From Thermoplasmata archaeon (lineage in GTDB: Archaea; Thermoplasmatota; Thermoplasmata; Lutacidiplasmatales; UBA184): a stretch of DNA of 49,323 nucleotides. The notes beneath the pieces were generated by a model. It had not been told where the DNA came from, did not search any database, and was given only the letters and a program-made list of their open reading frames with translations. Below are positions 40,916-48,967 of the stretch, in pieces (the stretch's first letter is position 1; every line of letters begins with the position of its first letter). Location: assembly GCA_021791335.1 (NCBI GenBank), contig JAJYWS010000023.1, positions 1-49,323 of the forward strand, given 5' to 3'. A program made the translations under genes and the position numbers.

Positions 40916-41590
40916 GTGCCGACGGTCGACGCCTACACGCGCGAACTCCAGGAGGAGCGAAGGGCCCGAGACGAGTTCATGGGCCGGGATCGGGAGTCGC
41001 CGTTCGTTTCGGCGGGCGTGCCGTTCCATCCCCTCCGCTACTTCCCCATCTCGAAGCGATACGTGGTCGAGGCCCGGCTGGTGCGCAACGACCGGCCGGT
41101 GGAGGCCTACCTGCGGACCAATCGGGATGGGCAGTCGGTGGTCCGGTATCTCGGCGACCTCCGCTTCACCCTCCGGGCCCAACCGCTGTCGTTGCGGCTC
41201 TTTCATGCCGGGGAGGGCGTCGGAACCTCGGTCTTTGTCCCGTTTCGGGACGGCACCAGCGGGCGGCAGTCCTACGGCCCCGGCCGCTACCTGACCCTGG
41301 AGCTCACCGAGGACGACCGGTACCGTCTCGACTTCAACCGGGCCTTCAACCCCTACTGCGCGTACACCGACGCCTACGAGTGCGGCTTCCCCCCGGCGGA
41401 GAACGATCTTCCGATTCCGATTCCCGCGGGCGAGATGGTTTGGGATCCGGACCGGAACCCTCGGGGTCCCTCCACGGCAGTGCTGGAGCGGACCCGGGAG
41501 GAGCTCCGCCGCCGGGCCGGGGGCCAAGGGGGCCCGAAGCCGAGCCCCGCGATCGCTACATCCCGTGGAACACGCCCAACACGCCGTTGA
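40916..41590 (+). CDS. DUF1684 family protein
   Basis: This 224-residue soluble protein matches DUF1684 along its length: RDRESPFVSAGVPFHPLRYF, PISKRYVVEA, VFVPFRDGTSGRQSYGPGRY, then LDFNRAFNPYCAYTDAYECG and ENDLPIPIPAGE. The FNPYCAY...Y-x-C pattern and the Glu-Asn of the last motif are the most conserved points of the family. No activity is established to my knowledge. The C-terminal 50 residues are a variable tail whose end overlaps marC by 35 nt in convergent orientation. Confidence 0.88.
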   Translation: MPTVDAYTRELQEERRARDEFMGRDRESPFVSAGVPFHPLRYFPISKRYVVEARLVRNDRPVEAYLRTNRDGQSVVRYLGDLRFTLRAQPLSLRLFHAGEGVGTSVFVPFRDGTSGRQSYGPGRYLTLELTEDDRYRLDFNRAFNPYCAYTDAYECGFPPAENDLPIPIPAGEMVWDPDRNPRGPSTAVLERTREELRRRAGGQGGPKPSPAIATSRGTRPTRR

Positions 41591-42191
41591 GGACGAACTG
41601 GACCCCGACGGCCGCGAGCAGGAGGCCGAGGACCCGGGTGACCGCCATGATCCCCACCTTGCCGATGTAGCGGAGGATGCGCTCACCGTAGCGGAAGACG
41701 AAGTAGCAGACCACGGTCGTCACGGCGATCGCGATGAGGGTGCCGAGGAGCGCGTACGGATCGACCGACTGGGTGCCGGCGTAGATCATCACGGTCGAGA
41801 TCGCTCCGGGGCCGGCGAGGAGCGGGATGCCGAGGGGCACGATCGAGATTTCGTCGCGCCGCTGGATCGCTTCGGCGCGGTCGGCCGGGGAGAGCTTGGT
41901 CCGGGCGATCTCGCCGTGGAGCATGTCGTAGGCGACGAGGAAGAGGAGGATCCCGCCCGCGACCTCGAACGAGTAGAGGGTGAACCCGAACGCGGCGAAG
42001 AGGTAGCGACCCACGAGCGCGAAGACGCCGAGGACCACTCCGAGGACGACCACGGCCTGGTGCATGATGATTCGGCGGTCGGCCGGGTCGAAGCCCTCGG
42101 TCAAGGCCAGGTAGAAGGGCAGGGTCCCGATCGGATCGACGATCGCAAAGACGCTCGCGATCACGGCCACGTAGAAGCCGGGCGTCACCAT
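41556..42191 (-). CDS. MarC/UPF0056 family integral membrane protein
   Basis: This 211-residue protein has six membrane helices. The family signatures are FAIVDPIGTLPFYLALT at the first helix, ISIVPLGIPLLAGPGAISTV in the middle and ITRVLGLLLAA-like VTRVLGLLLAAVGVQF at the end. MarC proteins are probable transporters or exporters of small molecules; the substrate is not known. Length is standard. Confidence 0.9.
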   Translation of the reverse strand: MVTPGFYVAVIASVFAIVDPIGTLPFYLALTEGFDPADRRIIMHQAVVVLGVVLGVFALVGRYLFAAFGFTLYSFEVAGGILLFLVAYDMLHGEIARTKLSPADRAEAIQRRDEISIVPLGIPLLAGPGAISTVMIYAGTQSVDPYALLGTLIAIAVTTVVCYFVFRYGERILRYIGKVGIMAVTRVLGLLLAAVGVQFVLNGVLGVFHGM

Positions 42192-42245
42192 GGTCGCTCC
42201 GTGGCGGGGAGTCCGGCCGGAGCAGATGAAGCCTTGGGGAGCCCG

Positions 42246-43025
42246 CTACCGGACCGCCATCACGATCCGGTCGTCCCAGAGCTGCCAGACCACCTCCGCC
42301 TCCCGGAAGCCGGCCGACCGGAGGGACCGGAGCCAGCCGGGCAGGTGATCGTTGGCAACATCATGGTGCTCCCGCGGGTAGCGGCGCCGGCGCAGCGCGA
42401 TCTCCGAGGCGAGCCGGGGATCCCGGGCGGCCGCCGCCCACCAGCCGTTCCAGGTCGCCCCCGGCCGCCGCTGGAGTTCCCGCCGTTGGTAGCGATGGCG
42501 GATCTCCCGGACGACCCCGCCGATCCGGGCCGCCTCGGGAGCGAACGGGATGTGATCGCCGTTCAGGAACAGGCCCCCGGGCCGGATCCGGCCGGCGAGA
42601 TCGCGGTGGAGCCGGTGCAGGGCCGGGCGTCGCAGCCAGTGCAGCGCCGTGGTCGAAACGGCCGCATCGAAGCGGCCCCGGGGCAAGGCCTGGGTCCAGG
42701 TCGGGGCGCGGAGGTCGAGGTCCACCCAGCGGATCCGTGAGCCCGCCCCACGGAGCGACTCCCGGGCGATCCGAAGCAGGACCGGGTCGTGATCCACCGC
42801 GACGATCCGGGCGGAGGGCATCCGGCGGGCGATCCGTTCGGCCAGCGAGCCGAGCCCGGTTCCCAAGTCCAGAATCCGGGCGTTTCGTGGGAGCGCCTCG
42901 GCCAGGATATCACAGATGGTGGCGAACCGCACCTCCCGCTCGGGAACGTACCGCTCCTGCATCCGATCCCAGGTGGTCCGGTAGCGGTCCCACGTCGGTG
43001 GCGGACGGGAGCGTGCGGTCGGCAT
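42246..43025 (-). CDS. Class I SAM-dependent methyltransferase
   Basis: This protein of about 259 residues has the SAM-binding motif I ILDLGTGLGSLAERIA, the acidic end of strand 2 in IVAVDHDPVLL, and FDAAVSTTALHWL as motif III/IV. The HWL segment resembles Tam/UbiE-like small-molecule methyltransferases. The substrate is unknown. The frame is open upstream to 43085, but those residues are low-complexity and the ATG at 43025 begins the conserved part. Confidence 0.82.
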   Translation of the reverse strand: MPTARSRPPPTWDRYRTTWDRMQERYVPEREVRFATICDILAEALPRNARILDLGTGLGSLAERIARRMPSARIVAVDHDPVLLRIARESLRGAGSRIRWVDLDLRAPTWTQALPRGRFDAAVSTTALHWLRRPALHRLHRDLAGRIRPGGLFLNGDHIPFAPEAARIGGVVREIRHRYQRRELQRRPGATWNGWWAAAARDPRLASEIALRRRRYPREHHDVANDHLPGWLRSLRSAGFREAEVVWQLWDDRIVMAVR

Positions 43026-43096
43026 GACCGGACTTAGCCCCGGGCCGCCTTGTCCTTTGCCCTCCCCGAGGCGGGCTCGGGTCACCGGCGTATCAG

Positions 43097-43104
43097 GTTA
43101 AATT
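43097..43104 (+). promoter_or_regulatory. TATA box for osmC
   Basis: GTTAAATT centred about 26 nt upstream of the ATG at 43126; predicts a leaderless transcript. Confidence 0.55.
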
Positions 43105-43125
43105 CCCCGTCGACTGACCGCCCCC

Positions 43126-43563
43126 ATGGCAGCGAAGCGCACCGCTCACGCGGTTTGGGAGAACGACCTCTTGCACGGACACGGCTCGGTCGGGGGACAG
43201 ACCGGCGCCTTCCGGGATCTGGCGACCAGCTGGTCGGCTCGGACCGAGGCCCCGGCGGGGAAGACGAGCCCCGAGGAGCTGTTGGCCGCGGCCCATGCGT
43301 CCTGCCTTTCGATGGCGCTCAGCGCGATCCTCGGGCGGATGGAGAAGACCCCCCAGCGGCTTTCGGTCGAGGCGACCGCCACGATCGACAAGATCGGCGA
43401 CGGCTGGAAGGTCACGACCATGGAGCTGACCGTGAAGGGCAAGGTCCCCGGGGCCACCCCCGACGAGTTCCGGTCGGCCGTGGAACGGGCCGCCCAAGGC
43501 TGTCCCATCTCGGGCGCGCTCAAGGGCAACGTCGCGGTCTCGGTGACGGCCCACCTCGAGTAG
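43126..43563 (+). CDS. osmC: OsmC-family peroxidase
   Basis: This 145-residue protein is a thiol peroxidase of the OsmC/Ohr fold acting on organic or inorganic peroxides. Both redox cysteines are present: HASCLSMALS (the reactive cysteine on the central helix) and GCPISGAL (the second cysteine). The early SPEELLAAAHASC motif is that of the OsmC branch. It is convergent with the Dph6-like gene, 9 nt away. Confidence 0.92.
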   Translation: MAAKRTAHAVWENDLLHGHGSVGGQTGAFRDLATSWSARTEAPAGKTSPEELLAAAHASCLSMALSAILGRMEKTPQRLSVEATATIDKIGDGWKVTTMELTVKGKVPGATPDEFRSAVERAAQGCPISGALKGNVAVSVTAHLE

Positions 43564-43572
43564 GCCGACCGG

Positions 43573-44283
43573 TCACTCGAGGTCGAGATCGGCAAAGACA
43601 AACCCGTCCCGGGCCACGACCGGTCCGGGGCGGACCCGGATCGGGTGGGCGAAGAACGGGGCGCGAGTGACGCAGGTGTGAAACTCGCCGTTCTCCCCGC
43701 AGGGATCCGCCCCGTCGGGAAGGTCGGCGAGCAGGCTCCGGTCGAACCGGCGGCCCGCGAGGCTCGCGGGAATCTTGCGAGGGTCGACGCACACGAGCGT
43801 CGCCTCCAGACCGCCGTCGATCATCTCCAGGGCCAGTTCGCGGGTCGGGCGGCCCCAGATCGGGAAGATCGGAGAGAGACCGCTCGCCCGCATCTTCTCC
43901 TCCCGGTACGCCCGGATATCCTCGAGGAAGAGGTCCCCAAACGCCACATGGGTCACCGACTCGCTCCGTAGCTGCCGGGTGACCCCGGCCATCCGGGCCT
44001 CATAGACCGGATTGGGGCAGGGAAAGGGGATGCGGACCTTGTAGAGCGGAAGTCCCACGGCCGCCGCCTGGGCGTCGAGGATCGACTCCCGGACCCCGTG
44101 CATCGACACCCTCGAAAAGGTCTCGGTGATCGTCGTGAGCAGTCCGACCACGTCCACCGCACCGGCCCGGAGGAGCTCGCCCAGCGCGAAGGCCGAATCC
44201 TTCCCGCTGCTCCAGGACACCACCACTCTCGGCCGGTCGGTGCCGCCGGTCGGCGCCGGGGTCGAACTCCCCCCCAAGGTCAT
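43573..44283 (-). CDS. dph6: Diphthine--ammonia ligase-type ATP pyrophosphatase (Dph6 family)
   Basis: This 236-residue N-type ATP pyrophosphatase has the PP-loop SWSSGKDSAFAL (SSGKDS 25-30) and the family-specific HGVRESILDAQA, PIWGRPTRELA and DPCGENGEFHT regions. Dph6 amidates diphthine on elongation factor 2, the last step of diphthamide synthesis. Some relatives act in cobalamin or other amidations, but the GENGEFHT motif and archaeal context favour Dph6. Its start overlaps the stop of the RFC gene by 4 nt. Confidence 0.88.
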   Translation of the reverse strand: MTLGGSSTPAPTGGTDRPRVVVSWSSGKDSAFALGELLRAGAVDVVGLLTTITETFSRVSMHGVRESILDAQAAAVGLPLYKVRIPFPCPNPVYEARMAGVTRQLRSESVTHVAFGDLFLEDIRAYREEKMRASGLSPIFPIWGRPTRELALEMIDGGLEATLVCVDPRKIPASLAGRRFDRSLLADLPDGADPCGENGEFHTCVTRAPFFAHPIRVRPGPVVARDGFVFADLDLE

Positions 44284-46010
44284 GGAGCTCCTCCGGCAAA
44301 CTCCCCCAGGCTGCGCTGGACTCTTTTCCGGGACGGCCCCGGGGCGGCCTCGGGAGGAGCGAGGTCCGGGGGGGTTCGGGCGCCGGGCGCCTCCCCCCGG
44401 GGGGTGTCGGGCTCAGGCGAATCCGCCCGACGGGAGAGGAGGCCGGGTTCGGGTTCGGTCTCCGGTTCGAAAAGCTTCGCGATCTCCTCCGACTCGGGTG
44501 ACTGCCGCATCAGGTAGCCGACCTCCGGCGCCGTAAGGCCGAGGAACCGGATCGGGAGGGGTCTTAGCGGAATCCCGGAGGCATCGAACAGCGAGTCCAT
44601 CAGGAGAAGAAAGTCATCCCGGGCCTTGCGCCGGGAGACGTGGCAGTGGGCCCCGATCTTCGCGGCGATCGAATCCCGGCTCGCCCGGGCCGCCCGGCTG
44701 CGGCCCATCTCGCCCAGGTACTGGGGAAAGCGCAGCGGGGCCGGCGGAGGGACCGGAGCGTCATGGAGGGCCGTTCCCACCCCTCCCGTGAGAATCTCGG
44801 AGGCGTAGCTCCAGAGACCGTAGGTTCGGTAACGTCGGGCCCGCTGAAGGCACCGCTCGCCCTCCAACAGCATCTCGAATGCGGCCAGGCCATGCCGCGG
44901 ATCGGGGGCTTCCCGGGGGAGGTTCTCTTCGACCCACGGCACGAGGTCGTCCGGGGCGGAGTCGGTGCGTTCCCGGACCTCGACCGCCCGGTAAAATCGC
45001 GCCGAACTGAGCGACTCCCTCAGGAGCGCTTCCATGTCGCCGGCCCGGTCCCGGTGGCCCACGAGCGGGGAGGCCCCGACCGCCAGGGGGGGTGAGCGGG
45101 CCATCGCCTCCAGGTCGTTGATGCCGGCCCGGAGATCGCCTTGGGCCCGATCGACCAGGGCGTCCAGGGTCTCGGGAGGGACGGCGATCCCTTCGCTTCG
45201 GGCGATCCGTCCGAGGGTCGCCCGCATCTCCCCGGGCAGGAGGGGACCGAAGGCAATCCGGGCCAGCGATCGGCGGACGGTGGGGGAGGAGCGCAGGAGA
45301 TCCTGATCGTTGTTCACGGTGAGAATCACCGGCTGGAGGGTTTCCCGCACCAACCGGAGGATCGCCCCCAGACCTCCTCGATCCGTGAGGTCCCGTGGCC
45401 GGGCGCGGGAGCCGAACTCCCGCAGGTCGGCTTGGGCGGCCGGATGGCGGGTCCAGGCGGCAGCCCCCGCCGACAGGGGCACCGCCTCCCAACGCGGAAA
45501 CGGGCGCGGGGCGCCCGGTTCGCCGAGTCCCCAGGCCCGGTTCAGCTCCCCGATGGATCCGTATCGGCCCCGGAGAAACTCCCGGAGGGAGAGGGGAGGC
45601 GGGCTCCGGGCCCGTTCCTCCCCGGCCCGGCCGGTCAGGCAGTCGGCTTCGTCCAGGAGAATCAGCACCCGGTGCCGTTGGGCGTCGACCGGTCCCGCCG
45701 TCAACGGATGGGTCCGGGACGCCCGGCCCGCGACCTCGTCGATCGCCGATTCGTTCCGGGCGTCCGAGGCGTTCATCTCGACCACGTCCCAGCCGAACTG
45801 GTGCGCCAGCGCCAAGGCACTCGAGGTCTTCCCGACCCCCGGGGGGCCGGAGAGCAGGGCGGCCCGGACGGCCGGAGGGCTCCGGGATCGGGCCCAGCTT
45901 TCGCCGAAGGCGATGAGTTGGGCGCGGGCCCGGGGGTTGCCCACCAGGTCGCTCAGCCGGCCCGGCCGGGTGCGCTCCGCCAGGGGGAGGTTGGGACGAG
46001 ACGACGCCAT
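44280..46010 (-). CDS. rfcL: Replication factor C large subunit with an extra module in the AAA+ domain
   Basis: This 576-residue clamp-loader subunit opens PCNA at primer ends. It has SGPPGVGKTSSALALA (Walker A 54-62), VVEMNASDARN, LILLDEAD (Walker B 117-122), and sensor 1 ILTVNND (231-235). Between Walker B and sensor 1, about residues 128-209, there is an 80-residue insertion where other RFC-L proteins have only a short loop; it contains FLRGRYGSIGELNRAWGLG. The C-terminal domain ends in a proline/acid-rich tail with RVQRSLGEF, a likely PCNA-interacting (PIP-like) motif. The ATG at 46010 lies where a TATA box predicts a leaderless start. Confidence 0.92.
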   Translation of the reverse strand: MASSRPNLPLAERTRPGRLSDLVGNPRARAQLIAFGESWARSRSPPAVRAALLSGPPGVGKTSSALALAHQFGWDVVEMNASDARNESAIDEVAGRASRTHPLTAGPVDAQRHRVLILLDEADCLTGRAGEERARSPPPLSLREFLRGRYGSIGELNRAWGLGEPGAPRPFPRWEAVPLSAGAAAWTRHPAAQADLREFGSRARPRDLTDRGGLGAILRLVRETLQPVILTVNNDQDLLRSSPTVRRSLARIAFGPLLPGEMRATLGRIARSEGIAVPPETLDALVDRAQGDLRAGINDLEAMARSPPLAVGASPLVGHRDRAGDMEALLRESLSSARFYRAVEVRERTDSAPDDLVPWVEENLPREAPDPRHGLAAFEMLLEGERCLQRARRYRTYGLWSYASEILTGGVGTALHDAPVPPPAPLRFPQYLGEMGRSRAARASRDSIAAKIGAHCHVSRRKARDDFLLLMDSLFDASGIPLRPLPIRFLGLTAPEVGYLMRQSPESEEIAKLFEPETEPEPGLLSRRADSPEPDTPRGEAPGARTPPDLAPPEAAPGPSRKRVQRSLGEFAGGAP

Positions 46011-46034
46011 TCGTCGGGCCAGGGAGTGAGCGCA

Positions 46035-46040
46035 CTTAAG
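46035..46040 (-). promoter_or_regulatory. TATA box for rfcL-dph6
   Basis: CTTAAG centred 27 nt upstream of the rfcL ATG at 46010. Confidence 0.5.
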
Positions 46041-46112
46041 CGCGGAGCGGACCATCCGGTCACGGGGCCCCGCCGGTCCTCCCGGGCCGGCGATCGGCGC
46101 AATCGAAGGAGT

Positions 46113-46997
46113 ATGGACCGACGTACGCTGCCCGTCATGGACCTCGAGGTTTCGAGGTTGGGGCTCGATCTCACCGGTCCGCTTCCCCCGTACGGGGAAT
46201 CGGTCCTCCACCGGGCGCTCCACGACGAAGTCACCCTGTTCCGGATCCCCCTCGGGGATGCGGGCCGTGGGGCTCGACATGGATTGCGGAGGGTCGGGCT
46301 CGGCTCGGAGGTCTCCCTTGTCCTCGTCGGGGTGCTGCCGCCCGGCTCGGCCGCGGAGGCGGCCCGCCTCCTCGACCGGGCCCGCCAGGAGCTCTCGATC
46401 CCTCACCGACTTCTCCTCGAGGTTCGTGAGCCCGATCTGACGCTGGTGCGTTCGACCCTTCTCGCGGAGGAGGCGTCCGTCGCCCCAGCCCACCGCACCG
46501 GGATCGGAGTCGGGATCGACCCGCCTCTCACCGGGGGGGCGGGTGAAAATCGGGCCGACTTTGTCTCGGTGCCCCACTCGCTCTGGGGACCGGGGATCCG
46601 CCTTTCGCCGGATTCCGGTTTCAGGGTGGGCATCCTAGCGCGGGACCCTTGGGGGGGCCCCGCGGGCCTCGTGGACCCCCTGGAGTACAGCCCGAACCCA
46701 ACTCGACCTCCCCTGCCCGTGCCGGTCTCCCGCCTCCGTAAGGAAGCCGAACGGTGGATCGGCTGGTCGGATCTGGTGCGGCTGGAAGGACGGCCCCTGC
46801 CCGAGGTCGCCGTTCGTTATGCGCTCGATACCCCGGGAGTTTCGGCGGCTCTGCTCCCGCTTCCTACCCCGGAGCTTTGGTTGGCCGCTCGAAATGCCAC
46901 GACCAACGGCCCCCTCTCCGCTAGGGCGCGGGAGTGGATCCTCCGCCAGGGCCCGGCACCCGACCCCCGATTCTCACCGGAGGGGGCGCAACCGTAA
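46113..46997 (+). CDS. Divergent aldo-keto reductase-like protein
   Basis: This protein of about 294 residues resembles an aldo-keto reductase at both ends: an N-terminal VSRLGLDLTGPLP strand and a C-terminal LPEVAVRYALDTPGVSAALLPLPTPELWLAA segment like the NADPH-binding end of the family. The middle is poorly conserved and I cannot find the catalytic Asp-Tyr-Lys-His set. It may be an inactive or re-purposed relative. AAGGAG lies only 2 nt before the ATG at 46113, so the ATG at 46137 is an alternative start. Divergent from rfcL; peroxiredoxin follows after 25 nt. Confidence 0.5.
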   Translation: MDRRTLPVMDLEVSRLGLDLTGPLPPYGESVLHRALHDEVTLFRIPLGDAGRGARHGLRRVGLGSEVSLVLVGVLPPGSAAEAARLLDRARQELSIPHRLLLEVREPDLTLVRSTLLAEEASVAPAHRTGIGVGIDPPLTGGAGENRADFVSVPHSLWGPGIRLSPDSGFRVGILARDPWGGPAGLVDPLEYSPNPTRPPLPVPVSRLRKEAERWIGWSDLVRLEGRPLPEVAVRYALDTPGVSAALLPLPTPELWLAARNATTNGPLSARAREWILRQGPAPDPRFSPEGAQP

Positions 46998-47022
46998 TCC
47001 CGCCCGGGCCACTGTCCGATCG

Positions 47023-47505
47023 ATGCTCGCCGTCGGAGATGCCGCCCCCGACTTCACCCTGCCGGCCCCGGACGGCAGTTCGATCACGCTCTCCCAGTAT
47101 CGGGGGAAGTACGTCGTGCTCTACTTCTACCCGAAGGCCAACTCCCTCGGCTGTACGATCGAAACCCGAGAGTTCCAGCGGACCCTGCCCGAGTTCGCTT
47201 CCAAGAACATGGTGGTCCTAGGGATCAGCGTCGATCCGGTCGGCGAACAGCAGCGGTTCGCCCAGCGCTGCGCCCTCGATTTCCCCCTCCTCGCGGACGA
47301 TCGGAAGGAGGTGGCCCGCCGGTATGGCGTCCTCGGCTTCCTCGGGTTCTCCCGTAGGGTCACGTTCGTCCTCGATCCCCGCGGCACGGTCGTCGCGGTC
47401 ATCGAGACGCCCCGTCCCAAAGAGCACATTCGACGCGCCCTGGAGATCGCTCGCGCCTCGCCCAACCCCCCGGAGGCGCCGGCGGCCGGCCCGATGCCGC
47501 GGTGA
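47023..47505 (+). CDS. bcp: Peroxiredoxin of the BCP/AhpC-TSA family
   Basis: This 160-residue protein is a thioredoxin-fold peroxidase. It opens with VGDAAPDFTLPAPDG and has FYPKANSLGCTIETREFQ, with the peroxidatic cysteine in GCT. The resolving cysteine that many BCP proteins have five residues later is absent (ETREF); the other cysteine is in QRCALDFPLL, so it may use a 1-Cys or atypical mechanism. SRRVTFVLDPRGTV near the end is the usual arginine-containing strand. The ATG is placed at the conserved domain start. Confidence 0.9.
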   Translation: MLAVGDAAPDFTLPAPDGSSITLSQYRGKYVVLYFYPKANSLGCTIETREFQRTLPEFASKNMVVLGISVDPVGEQQRFAQRCALDFPLLADDRKEVARRYGVLGFLGFSRRVTFVLDPRGTVVAVIETPRPKEHIRRALEIARASPNPPEAPAAGPMPR

Positions 47506-47676
47506 ACCCATCTCCCGACGCCTCGGCCCCGACGCTGCCCTCCGGGCGCCCCGGTACGGCAGGATCGATCGAGACCCCGGGTGGCCGTCACCCCCTATCG
47601 GGTGAGCCAGATCCTCGCGAGCGGCAGGCCGGATCGATCCCGGGGTGAGCGCCCGGGCGCGGACGGCCGGCAACCC

Positions 47677-47683
47677 TCTAATG
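47677..47683 (+). promoter_or_regulatory. TATA box for the enolase-superfamily gene
   Basis: TCTAATG centred about 30 nt before the ATG at 47710; the start of transcription would be a few nt before that ATG. The 200 bp upstream (47506-47709) hold nothing else that I can recognise. Confidence 0.45.
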
Positions 47684-47709
47684 CCCTGGAGACATGGGCC
47701 TCATGACCC

Positions 47710-48921
47710 ATGAAGATTCAGAGCGTTGAGGCCATCGAGGTCGCGGCCCCGGCAGACGAACTTTCCTCCCCTTGGAGTTCGACGGTTGTGCTCGTCAAGG
47801 TCACCACCTCGTCGGGGGCAGTCGGCTGGGGCGAGTCGCCGACCACCCTGATGACCCACCCCGTCCGGAGCAGCGTGCCGGAGGTGGCGCGCTTTTACGA
47901 GGGTCGGGAGCTCCACGACCACGGCACGGGCCGGCGGGAATTCGAGCGGTACTCCTTCTACCGGTACCATTCGATGGAGGCGACCAGCGCGCTGAGCGGG
48001 GTCGACATCGCCTGCCACGATCTGATCGGCCGGGAACTCGGCACCCCGATCAGTACCCTGCTCGGTGGCCGGCTCCGGGAGCGCGTCCGGGCCTACTCCA
48101 ACGGTTGGTATTCGGACTGCATCCGCCCCGAGGAGTTTGCATCGAAGGCCCGGGCGATGGTCCGTGCCGGGTTCACCGCGCTCAAGTTCGATCCGTTTGG
48201 CGACCAGTATCGGGAGATCTCCCCCCAGGGACTCCGGGCGGCCTCGGAGCGGGTGGCCGCCGTGCGTCGGGCGGTCGGACCCGACGTCGACCTGCTCATC
48301 GAGTACCACGGCCGGTTTTTGCCGTCGGCCGCCCTCCGTGCAGGCCGGGAGTTGGACCAGTACTCCCCGCGCTTCATGGAGGAACCCATGATCCCCGAGT
48401 ACAACGATGCCCTGGCCGAGTTCCGCCAGCAGGTCCGGACCCCGGTCGCGCTGGGGGAGCGGCTCCTGACCGCCGCCGAATTTGCGAGCTATCTTAGACG
48501 GGGTCTCGTGGACATCCTTCAGCCGGACATCACCAACTCCGGCGGGTTCAGCTACGGCCGGGAGATCGCCGGCGTCGCGGCGGCCTTCGGCGCCCCGGTG
48601 GCCTACCACAACGCCTTCGGCCCGGTCCAGACCGCCGCAACGCTCCAGATGGACGCTACGCTGCCGACCTTTTTCCTCCAGGAGAGCTTCGAAGCCAGTT
48701 GGCCCGAGTGGAAGCGGTCGCTGGTCCGCGGGTACCGGATCGAGAAGGGTCACTTCGAGATCCCGGACGGACCGGGGCTGGGGGTTGAGGTCGACGAACG
48801 GCAGGTCGAACGGTATCGGTCCGACCAGATGGATCCCATCGGTCCCGAACCCCCCTGGGTCATTGCCGGAACCTGGGTACCTCGCTCCGTGGGGCGACCG
48901 AAACGCGGCCGGCGGAGCTGA
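47710..48921 (+). CDS. Mandelate racemase/muconate lactonizing-family enzyme, probable sugar-acid dehydratase
   Basis: This 403-residue enolase-superfamily protein has the N-terminal capping domain ([10 protein letters not shown]) and the metal-binding barrel: ALKFDPFG (the K-x-D position), LLIEYHGRF (first acid ligand and a histidine), FMEEPM (second ligand) and ALGERLL (third ligand). [12 protein letters not shown] has the histidine and Gly-Pro loop seen in galactonate/gluconate-type dehydratases, and AYSNGWY also fits them. Dehydration of an aldonic acid in a non-phosphorylated sugar pathway is the best guess; the exact sugar is not readable. Confidence 0.82.
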   Translation: MKIQSVEAIEVAAPADELSSPWSSTVVLVKVTTSSGAVGWGESPTTLMTHPVRSSVPEVARFYEGRELHDHGTGRREFERYSFYRYHSMEATSALSGVDIACHDLIGRELGTPISTLLGGRLRERVRAYSNGWYSDCIRPEEFASKARAMVRAGFTALKFDPFGDQYREISPQGLRAASERVAAVRRAVGPDVDLLIEYHGRFLPSAALRAGRELDQYSPRFMEEPMIPEYNDALAEFRQQVRTPVALGERLLTAAEFASYLRRGLVDILQPDITNSGGFSYGREIAGVAAAFGAPVAYHNAFGPVQTAATLQMDATLPTFFLQESFEASWPEWKRSLVRGYRIEKGHFEIPDGPGLGVEVDERQVERYRSDQMDPIGPEPPWVIAGTWVPRSVGRPKRGRRS

Positions 48922-48967
48922 CCCTGCCGGGAGCAGCGACTCAACCGGGCGGGCAGATCCCGATCGT

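Noticed and set aside
47506-47709. Possible small RNA in the 200-bp gap before the enolase-superfamily gene
   Set aside because: No C/D boxes, tRNA-like arms or strong hairpins beyond ordinary GC pairing.
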